Below, one piece after another: positions 52,464 to 58,601 of a DNA stretch of 58,601 bases. This stretch comes from Nitrospinaceae bacterium (GTDB taxonomy: Bacteria; Nitrospinota; Nitrospinia; Nitrospinales; JACRGP01), in contig JAJDBB010000051.1 in the NCBI GenBank assembly GCA_029261555.1, positions 1 to 58,601 on the forward strand. The letters run 5' to 3'. Position 1 is the stretch's first letter. The number at the start of each line of letters is the position of its first letter. The notes beneath the pieces were generated by a model. That model searched no databases. It was not told where the DNA came from and was given only the letters and a program-made list of their open reading frames with translations. The position numbers were made by a program, and so were the translations under genes.

Positions 52464-53519
52464 ATGCAAATTTCGGATAAAGACAAAGAGTGGGTCGAAT
52501 CCATAATCATAACGCGACCCTTCTTTTCATTTGATTTTCAACTCCCCATACCGACGGAAAGCGTCCGGCGGGTTTTATACCTGCATACCTTTCCGGAGGA
52601 AAAAAGTCTGATGTGCATTAAGCGCCTGAGGCAGTTGTACCCTCAAGCCCAACTCCACGTGGTCGCAAGCGCGGCGCGGCCCTTCTCCAACGGCTCTTTA
52701 GACGGCGCCAACCTTGTGCAGTTTCCCGGCGAGCGGCTTCCAGACGAATTTCATAATTCCCCCGAAGGCAAACAGTTAAAAGCGGAAAAATTCGACCTGG
52801 CGTTTTACGGATACGACTTCAGCCTGGAAGCCAACCCAATTGAAATCTACACCAAGTACGGCAACGTGCTCGAAAACCTGGTGAACCTCGGCTACGTTGA
52901 AAACGCCTATGTGATCGACCGGCGCTTTCTGGTTCGCAAGTTCGCCTGCTACGCCCCCTGGACCGTGCCGGTAACAATCCAGGATACCGAGATACATATT
53001 CCCTTCACTCTGATGAGCAAGGACGAGGTGTGCACGCTCTTCGATCTGGCCGGCGCCGACCTGGGAGACGGGGCTATTGTCAATATCGGCCAATTCATGG
53101 GCGGGTCCACCATCATTCTGGCCAAGGCCTCCAAGCGCGCCGGGAAAAGCAAAATCCACTCCTTCGATCCCTTGATCTTTGATCCCGTCCCGGATTATTT
53201 CAAAAAAAACGAGGTGGACGACTGGATCGAATTTTCCCTGGAGATCTCCGACAGAGCCATCCACGAATGGTCAAAGCGGGAGGATCCAAAAATTCGCCTG
53301 CTCTTCGTCGACGGCGACCATGCCTACCAGGGTTGCAAAAATGATATCGCCAACTGGTCGCCGTACCTGATATCCGGCGGCGTGATCGCGGTTCACGATT
53401 ACGGCACGGCGGGGGCGTTCCCGGACGTCGACCGGGCGGTGTACGATACGATCATCAACAGCGGAGACTACGAGGATTTCAAAAAAGTGGACACGCTGTT
53501 TTACGCCCGAAAAAAATAG
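52464..53519 (+). CDS. class I SAM methyltransferase (Methyltransf_24-like) with N-terminal domain
   Basis: A 351-residue protein. The N-terminal 170 residues are an unassigned domain with a Rossmann-like pattern (RRVLYLHTFPEEKSLMCIKRL, YPQAQLHVVASAA). The C-terminal half has the methyltransferase motifs AIVNIGQFMGGSTIILAKA, KIHSFDPLIFDP, IRLLFVDGDHAYQGCKNDIANW and GGVIAVHDYG, as in Methyltransf_24 sugar methyltransferases. It ends the 45.4-53.5 kb cluster. A dispersed repeat follows directly after its stop. Confidence 0.82.
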   Translation: MQISDKDKEWVESIIITRPFFSFDFQLPIPTESVRRVLYLHTFPEEKSLMCIKRLRQLYPQAQLHVVASAARPFSNGSLDGANLVQFPGERLPDEFHNSPEGKQLKAEKFDLAFYGYDFSLEANPIEIYTKYGNVLENLVNLGYVENAYVIDRRFLVRKFACYAPWTVPVTIQDTEIHIPFTLMSKDEVCTLFDLAGADLGDGAIVNIGQFMGGSTIILAKASKRAGKSKIHSFDPLIFDPVPDYFKKNEVDDWIEFSLEISDRAIHEWSKREDPKIRLLFVDGDHAYQGCKNDIANWSPYLISGGVIAVHDYGTAGAFPDVDRAVYDTIINSGDYEDFKKVDTLFYARKK

Positions 53520-53645
53520 AGGCGCCAGGCAAGCGCCTGGAGGCAGGTAAGAAAAGAAACTATGTATGAACACAGATGAACCCGGAGATAGCGCGAGGGT
53601 TTTCATTTCGCAACGCTGGGTCCAGCGGCACGCGGGCCGGCGTTC
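53520..53645 (+). repeat. dispersed intergenic repeat, locus 3
   Basis: Right after the methyltransferase stop lies GCCAGGCAAGCGCCTGG (53524-53540), identical in sense orientation to locus 1. GGTCCAGCGGCACGC (near 53619) is identical to locus 2 and preceded by related sequence (TTCATTTCGCAACGCTG). The 230-base gap to the NHL gene holds no ORF. Confidence 0.5.
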
Positions 53646-53749
53646 GTTATTGGAATTGTTTTCTCCCGGCAATTGTGTTTAAATTTTTGCGAGCAGGACC
53701 CAACCCGCCCCGCCCTGTTTAACGGGGGTTCACATCCATCTCGACGCTT

Positions 53750-56700
53750 ATGAAGTCGCCTTCCGATTCTCCAAAAACCTCCGCCGAAATTCTTTCAGCC
53801 TTCCGGTTGACGGACGAGAAAAGCGGAGAGCGCTTGTCGCCGCCCTCAGGGTTTGCCTGGTCGCCGAACGGCGAGCTTCTGGTCGCGGACGATTTCAACC
53901 ATCGCATCCAGGTTTATAATTCCGAAAGCGCGCTGGTTCGTCAGTTTGGCCGCAAGGGAAAAGGCGACGGCGAATTCCAGTATCCCAAGGGGATCGCGGT
54001 GGACGGCGAAGGTTCGGTTTATGTGGCGGACAGTTGGAATCACCGGGTGCAAAAGCTGGACGCCCAGGGGAACTTTCTTTTCGCTTTTGGCGGTTACGGC
54101 GCGGGTCGCGGTCAGATGAACGAACCCTACGACGTTCTCGTCGAACCCGACGGCGCAATTCTCGTCGTGGAGAGATACAACCATCGCATCCAGTTTTTCC
54201 GGTCCGACGGCGCCTCTCTCGGCTGGATCGGAACGCGGGCGCTGGTTCTGGAGGAGAACCTCGCGCAGTTGTACGAAACGCCCGTTCCCGCTCTGCCCTC
54301 CCCGGTTTTCGAGTTTCCCACTTCCATTGCGCGCGACTCAAAAAATAATTACCTCGTCGCCGACAGCGGCAACCATCGCCTTGTACGTTTCGATTCCAAT
54401 TGGACCCAATTGCAAAGCGTTGGACTGCGCGGCGCCGATCCCGGAGAGTTTCAATATCCCCTGAGCGTCGCGGTCGGCCCAAGCGATTTGATCTATGTCG
54501 CCGACCTCAACAACGACCGCATCCAGGTCCTCTCCCCCGACGGGCATTTTCTCTACTCGTTGGATCAGGGCGCCGGAGGGGAAGTTTTAAAAATGCCCAA
54601 CGTACTGCTGATCAATCCGGAAGGAACCCTCTTCGCAAGCCTCACTTTCAACACTGGAATTTTCAAATTTAAAACTTCTTCACACGTTCCGGAAGCTCCC
54701 CCTTCCGCCCCGGAGACCAGCCTCCTGGAGCGGCTGGAGACTCAGGCGCAAGAGTTTAAAACCAGCCGCAAGGAAGTTCTCGAAGCGTATAAAAGCTGGG
54801 AGGAGGCGTCCTCTGAATTTTATCAGCGCGCTCTGGAAAAAGAGGCGCTCATCCTGGGTCCTGGGGAGGACCCTCGAACGTTCGACAAGGATTATTATCT
54901 TCTGGACAAGCAGGATAAAACCGCGTTCAGAAATATTCGCCGCGTTTTCCACGAACACCTTAAAGCGACAGAGCGTTTCGCCGCCCTGTTTTCAAATTCC
55001 TATCCCGCCCTGGAAAGCGAAGCCGAACGGACTCAAGCGGGGGCGTTGATCAATAATCTTTTGGAGGATGTTTGCGAACGGATTTTGAACGTGTACTCGC
55101 AAAGGGAAGCCAACGAAATGGAGATGCTCCAGGCTTTCGCCCAGTTGCAAAACAATCAGGACCAATGGAGCAAATTCCGCGTCCGGTTTCAGTCTAATCA
55201 GCGCACGATGGAAACGTTCAAGCGACTGAGCGCCGAGTTGCGCGTTTGGCTGCAAACCTTGCAAAGCGTTTGCCGACCCCCGGACCCGTGGTTGCGGGAG
55301 CTTGCGGAAGACCTGTTCGCAACCCATCCCAAGAAGCGCCCGGCGGTTAAAATTCTTTTGCTGACCCAGGAGGATTGGCGAGACCTCGTCCGCCTGGAGC
55401 AGGCCGTCGTCGACCTGTTCGACGCCTGGAGCGGAAATAGCGAAGACGCGCCCATCGAAAAGCGCGCGTTCAATCTGGATGATTTTTCTCCTGTGGCTTT
55501 CGACGCGGAAGATTTAAAACCGGAAGATTTGGCCTGGTCCATCAGCGGCCCGGACCTGGAGAAAACGCAAAGCAGTTTGCGCCTGGGGTCGCGGGCGTTT
55601 GCTTATGAAGGCAAAGTTGATTCCGCGCAACTGCTTTCTAATTTGGAAAAGATTTTACAAACCCAGTCTACCTACCAAAACAAAGCGGAAGAACTTTTCG
55701 CGCAACTCGTTCAATTGCACAAAGACCTCGCCGATCAGGAAACCAAACTCAAGGCCTGCGACCCCCGGGACAAAAAAGCTCCCATCCCCATTCTGAAGAG
55801 CATTCAGGTTCAAATGTTTCAAATCAGCCTGTTACGACGGATGATCGCCGTCTTGTATTTTAACGAGTGCAACAACGTCAACCGGCTGGCGGCGGGGAGC
55901 GGACTCCTGGCCTGCATGGCGCCTGAAAGCGCCGTCCCCTGGTTCGAGGGTTTGAAAAATTACCGCGCGGAATTGCAATCGGGCGGCGACTCCCTGCGCG
56001 AAAATTTCAAAGCGCTCACTATCGAAAATGCCCGGTTGACCGCCAGGCTTTCGGAATCGACGCAAAATATGGACGCGGGGAACCTTGCGGAAATCGCGGC
56101 CCAAAAGAAACAAGGCGCCGATCTTGTTTTACGGTGCGAAATCGTGGCCACGCAACTGGACCAAAATCAAAAAATTTTCAGCCGCGTGCAGGCCCTGCTG
56201 GAATGGGCCGGGAACGAAGGCGGTCTGGAAACCCTGCGGGGTCAATCCGCTTCGAGATTGAGTCCCGTCTCTATCGTGAAAAAGAACTGGGGGGCGCTGA
56301 GCCGACCGTTTTTGCCGCTGGGTCTTGCGCACACTGCGGACGGCGACCTGGTATTAACGGATATCGAAACCCACCAGCTCGCGCGCGTTTCTCCCCACGG
56401 CGTCTTCCGGTTCGCGGTCGGCGGGTTTGGCAACGCGCCCGGATTTTTTAGTATGCCCGTTTGCGTCGCTCTGGATTCGCGGGATTGCATTTATGTTGCG
56501 GATCAGGACAACCGGCGGGCGCAAAAGTTTTCGTCGGACGGGAAATTTCTATTTCAAATCGGCGCCGACGCCGGAGAGGATATAGGAACCGTGCATTCGG
56601 TTACTGTCGACGCGCAAGACCGGCTTTGGATCGCCCAGCCTTCGCTCAACCGGATCGGAGTTTATAATTCCGACGGTTCGCTGAAAAAAATTCTCACCGA

Positions 56701-57136
56701 GGGCGGAAACGCCTGGAAGGAGCCGATCGCCGTGTGTTGCCTGCCCAATGGGAATTACGTCGTCGCGGATCGTTCCGATTTCGCCTTGAAGCTGTTCGGC
56801 CCGGATGAAAAACTGATCGCACAAATTGATCGTACGCAGGCGGCTTGCGGGGACGTCTATTTCATAACGCAATCGCCGGAGCATGGAATTTTCGCTTCGG
56901 ATTTGTGGGGGCGCAAAATTTTACGTTTCGATCAGGAGTTGAATCTGGAAGCCGTTTACGAACAGGGTGGCCGGCGGGCCGGAGAAATGGGGCGAATGGG
57001 CGGACTTTCCGTTTACCAGGACCAACTGGCCGCAAGCGACCTGGACAATCAGCGCGTGCAAACCTTTTCCTTATCCGGCAAGCACGAACCGCAAAAAATG
57101 GAACGGCTCTGGCGTCAGGGGTTCACCAGCACCTGA
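53750..57136 (+). CDS. large protein with two NHL-repeat beta-propellers around a helical core
   Basis: A 1128-residue protein without signal peptide or membrane segment. Residues about 25-307 hold six NHL repeats (ELLVADDFNHRIQVY, SVYVADSWNHRVQKL, ILVVERYNHRIQFF and others), a likely six-bladed propeller. Residues about 310-840 are helical and rich in Glu, Gln and Leu with heptad-like stretches. Residues about 858-1115 hold six more repeats (LVLTDIETHQLARV, IYVADQDNRRAQKF and others). NHL propellers bind proteins, RNA or ligands. No catalytic motif is seen. Transcription start is not evident; function unknown. Confidence 0.8.
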   Translation: MKSPSDSPKTSAEILSAFRLTDEKSGERLSPPSGFAWSPNGELLVADDFNHRIQVYNSESALVRQFGRKGKGDGEFQYPKGIAVDGEGSVYVADSWNHRVQKLDAQGNFLFAFGGYGAGRGQMNEPYDVLVEPDGAILVVERYNHRIQFFRSDGASLGWIGTRALVLEENLAQLYETPVPALPSPVFEFPTSIARDSKNNYLVADSGNHRLVRFDSNWTQLQSVGLRGADPGEFQYPLSVAVGPSDLIYVADLNNDRIQVLSPDGHFLYSLDQGAGGEVLKMPNVLLINPEGTLFASLTFNTGIFKFKTSSHVPEAPPSAPETSLLERLETQAQEFKTSRKEVLEAYKSWEEASSEFYQRALEKEALILGPGEDPRTFDKDYYLLDKQDKTAFRNIRRVFHEHLKATERFAALFSNSYPALESEAERTQAGALINNLLEDVCERILNVYSQREANEMEMLQAFAQLQNNQDQWSKFRVRFQSNQRTMETFKRLSAELRVWLQTLQSVCRPPDPWLRELAEDLFATHPKKRPAVKILLLTQEDWRDLVRLEQAVVDLFDAWSGNSEDAPIEKRAFNLDDFSPVAFDAEDLKPEDLAWSISGPDLEKTQSSLRLGSRAFAYEGKVDSAQLLSNLEKILQTQSTYQNKAEELFAQLVQLHKDLADQETKLKACDPRDKKAPIPILKSIQVQMFQISLLRRMIAVLYFNECNNVNRLAAGSGLLACMAPESAVPWFEGLKNYRAELQSGGDSLRENFKALTIENARLTARLSESTQNMDAGNLAEIAAQKKQGADLVLRCEIVATQLDQNQKIFSRVQALLEWAGNEGGLETLRGQSASRLSPVSIVKKNWGALSRPFLPLGLAHTADGDLVLTDIETHQLARVSPHGVFRFAVGGFGNAPGFFSMPVCVALDSRDCIYVADQDNRRAQKFSSDGKFLFQIGADAGEDIGTVHSVTVDAQDRLWIAQPSLNRIGVYNSDGSLKKILTEGGNAWKEPIAVCCLPNGNYVVADRSDFALKLFGPDEKLIAQIDRTQAACGDVYFITQSPEHGIFASDLWGRKILRFDQELNLEAVYEQGGRRAGEMGRMGGLSVYQDQLAASDLDNQRVQTFSLSGKHEPQKMERLWRQGFTST

Positions 57137-57159
57137 GAACGCGCAACGCCCGGAGACAA

Positions 57160-57369
57160 TCAACCCTCTTCGGATTCGGTTTGCGCGTCTCGTCTTCTTG
57201 CCAGCGCGTCTTTTACGCCGAGGAATGAAAACAGAATCGCCCAGCCGACGGCGATCACGATCACGCTCCGGATAAAGTCTCCGTCCAACGCCCCGATCAA
57301 TACCCAGAATATCGACCCCACCGTCCACAGGATTATAAATATCGCTCTCAATCCGGAGTTTTTTTCCAT
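57160..57369 (-). CDS. small two-helix membrane protein
   Basis: A 69-residue protein from ATG 57369 with two hydrophobic segments (LRAIFIILWTVGSIFWVLIG and SVIVIAVGWAILFSFLGV) and a charged end (ARRRDAQTESEEG). It is the last gene of a minus-strand operon, 8 bases after the zinc-ribbon gene. No family recognised. Confidence 0.65.
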   Translation of the reverse strand: MEKNSGLRAIFIILWTVGSIFWVLIGALDGDFIRSVIVIAVGWAILFSFLGVKDALARRRDAQTESEEG

Positions 57370-57377
57370 GGCGCTTT

Positions 57378-57884
57378 TCAAGAGTCCTTGTAGCCGCGAA
57401 TCCAGTTGACGAAAAAAGGCGAGGCCATGCCGGCGGCGATGATGATCCAGGGATAGGGATTTTTGGAGAATACCAGGGTCCAGGTTTCCGTTCCGAAAAT
57501 GTTTTTGGTCCACTTAATCACAATCAGGGGGCCAAACAGTTGCCAGCAAGCCAACATCAACCCCAGGCCGAAAAACAGGCTGGGAATGACGGTGACCGCC
57601 AAAATAAACGCGCGGGTTTGTTTCTTTTTTAGCTGAGTCTGGGTTTCCAGGGCGGCGGTCAGGCGGGCAATTTTAACTTCCGCGGACTCCGGTTCAGTTT
57701 CGGCGGAACTTTCAGGCGTCTCTTCCAGCGGCGCGGCGGGCGGCTCCACGGGGTCCGGATTTTTTTCCCTCTCCAATGCCCGTTCCACCTTGCTGTACAC
57801 GGCCCCGCACTTTGGACACTCCGTCTCGGGCGCCAACTCCCGGGCCGCTCGTTCGTGACCGCATTTCAAACACACCTTGCCCAT
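57378..57884 (-). CDS. zinc-ribbon membrane protein of unknown function
   Basis: A 168-residue protein. The N-terminus has a zinc ribbon, CLKCGHER and CPKCGAVYSKVE, then a Pro/Glu-rich linker (about 40-68), a short charged helix, and two membrane segments (FILAVTVIPSLFFGLGLMLAC and PYPWIIIAAGMASPFFVNWI). Ribbon-plus-membrane proteins of this kind are common and uncharacterised. It lies 48 bases after the leucine-rich-repeat gene and is probably co-transcribed. Confidence 0.78.
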   Translation of the reverse strand: MGKVCLKCGHERAARELAPETECPKCGAVYSKVERALEREKNPDPVEPPAAPLEETPESSAETEPESAEVKIARLTAALETQTQLKKKQTRAFILAVTVIPSLFFGLGLMLACWQLFGPLIVIKWTKNIFGTETWTLVFSKNPYPWIIIAAGMASPFFVNWIRGYKDS

Positions 57885-57932
57885 GGCTCATCTCTGGCGT
57901 TTTCAGGACTAAAAAGGGCCTTGCCTCCCGCG

Positions 57933-58601
57933 TTATTGCAAGAAGAGGGTCTCCAATTTAGGCAATGTTCTGGTTTTTTCCAATTCCTCCGCCTGGTCCG
58001 CGTCCACCGCGTTGAGCGTCAAATCCAGAAACTCCAGATTGACCAGGGTTTTGGATTGCAGAATGGCCCGTACGCCTTCCGGTCCGATCTTGTTGTTAAA
58101 CAAATCCAGCCTGCGAAGGTTGGCGGCGTTTGGGGATTCGGCCAGCGCCTTGGCGGCTTTGTCGGACATAGCATTGTCGCTTAAATCCAAGTGCTCGACG
58201 CTCTTTAAATTGTCCGACTCCAAAAGAACAATGATTCCGTCGTTGCCCAGTTGGTTTTTCATGAGGTTGAGAGATTTCAATTTTTTGAGGCTCTTGGAGT
58301 TTGCCAGGTACCGGGCGCCTTGAGGGGTGATTTGATTGTCCCAAAGCGACAGCGCCTCTACATTTTGAAAAGTTTCCGAATCGGCCAGTATCTGGACGCC
58401 TTCGTCTCCCAGCTTGTTGCCTTTGAGGGCCATGGTGACAACGTTTTTCAACGGCGAATGCCCGGTCATGAACCGGATTCCCTCCAGTCCCACTTGGGAA
58501 CCGTTGAGGTTAATGCCCGCGCCGTCTTCGCTGGTGCGTTCCTTGATATGGGCCGGAATGTCCTTGGGCGGGCCTTTGCGCCTGCCATATCCGTGACCGT
58601 G
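57933..58601 (-). CDS. leucine-rich-repeat protein (5' end outside window)
   Basis: The frame stays open from the stop at 57933 to the end of the window, so the start lies beyond 58601; about 222 codons are visible. Ribonuclease-inhibitor-type LRRs of about 26-28 residues repeat (LKNVVTMALKGNKLGDEGVQ, VEALSLWDNQITPQG, LNLMKNQLGNDGI, LDLSDNAMSDKA, LDLFNNKIGPEG, LDLTLNAVDAD). The visible N-terminal part is basic and Gly-rich (HGHGYGRRKGPPKD). Such repeats bind proteins. It leads the operon with the zinc-ribbon and small membrane genes. Confidence 0.82.
   Translation of the reverse strand, partial: HGHGYGRRKGPPKDIPAHIKERTSEDGAGINLNGSQVGLEGIRFMTGHSPLKNVVTMALKGNKLGDEGVQILADSETFQNVEALSLWDNQITPQGARYLANSKSLKKLKSLNLMKNQLGNDGIIVLLESDNLKSVEHLDLSDNAMSDKAAKALAESPNAANLRRLDLFNNKIGPEGVRAILQSKTLVNLEFLDLTLNAVDADQAEELEKTRTLPKLETLFLQ

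Noticed and set aside
1-58601. CRISPR arrays, insertion sequences, integrases
   Set aside because: No regularly spaced repeats, transposase motifs or terminal inverted repeats were found on either strand.

Overview
The window reads as one long surface-polysaccharide and glycan-assembly region from a Gram-negative bacterium. The Gram-negative call rests on a Wza-type outer-membrane export lipoprotein, a Wzz-type co-polymerase, O-antigen ligase/polymerase and SurA-like chaperone genes. A hopanoid-type sugar epimerase (HpnA) next to a CruF-type carotenoid hydratase suggests an environmental, polyisoprenoid-rich organism. Nitrospinota or a deltaproteobacterial-type lineage is my guess, with low confidence; no rRNA or tRNA gene was found to place it.

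Layout. 1-2.3 kb: a 5'-truncated GT39-like membrane protein and a divergently read GT2. 2.4-12.6 kb: rubredoxin, BY-kinase-like ATPase, a flippase, Wzz-like co-polymerase, then five tandem paralogous GT2 genes and a second flippase. 12.6-18.2 kb, minus strand: a small charged protein, a Wza-like lipoprotein with duplicated domains, a large secreted hydrolase-like protein and an O-antigen ligase/polymerase. 18.3-22.8 kb: an SDR lacking its catalytic Tyr, two Nudix hydrolases, an undecaprenyl-phosphate sugar transferase and a B12-type radical SAM protein. 23.3-27.8 kb: a small secreted protein with its own terminator, a SurA/PpiC isomerase, hpnA, a cruF-like gene, yajQ and a small membrane protein. 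28.0-41.1 kb: a second glycan region (DPM-like GT2, DUF2304, GT4 with a T9 frameshift, methyltransferases, SDR, GT39, UPF0104-like membrane protein, GT4). 41.2-45.2 kb: an AT-rich SGNH hydrolase, an RNase Z-like hydrolase and prfB with its programmed +1 frameshift. 45.4-53.5 kb: radical SAM/SPASM, PIG-L deacetylase, hexapeptide acyltransferase, GT2, a GT-C/TPR fusion, GT2 and a methyltransferase. 53.7-58.6 kb: a protein with two NHL beta-propellers, then a minus-strand operon of a leucine-rich-repeat protein (cut by the window end), a zinc-ribbon membrane protein and a small membrane protein.

How the genes fit together (inference). The sugar transferase would load the first sugar on undecaprenyl phosphate. 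GT2/GT4 enzymes extend it, flippases translocate it, the WaaL/Wzy-like protein polymerises or ligates it, Wzz/BY-kinase set chain length, and the Wza-like lipoprotein exports it. SDR, Nudix, deacetylase, acyltransferase and methyltransferase genes would supply or decorate sugars. Several promoters, one clear terminator, a structured leader and a dispersed intergenic repeat could be read directly. The most unusual items are the five-gene GT2 array, the duplicated export domains of the Wza-like protein, the hydrolase flanked by two copies of a helical motif, the T9 frameshift in a GT4 gene and the double-propeller NHL protein.
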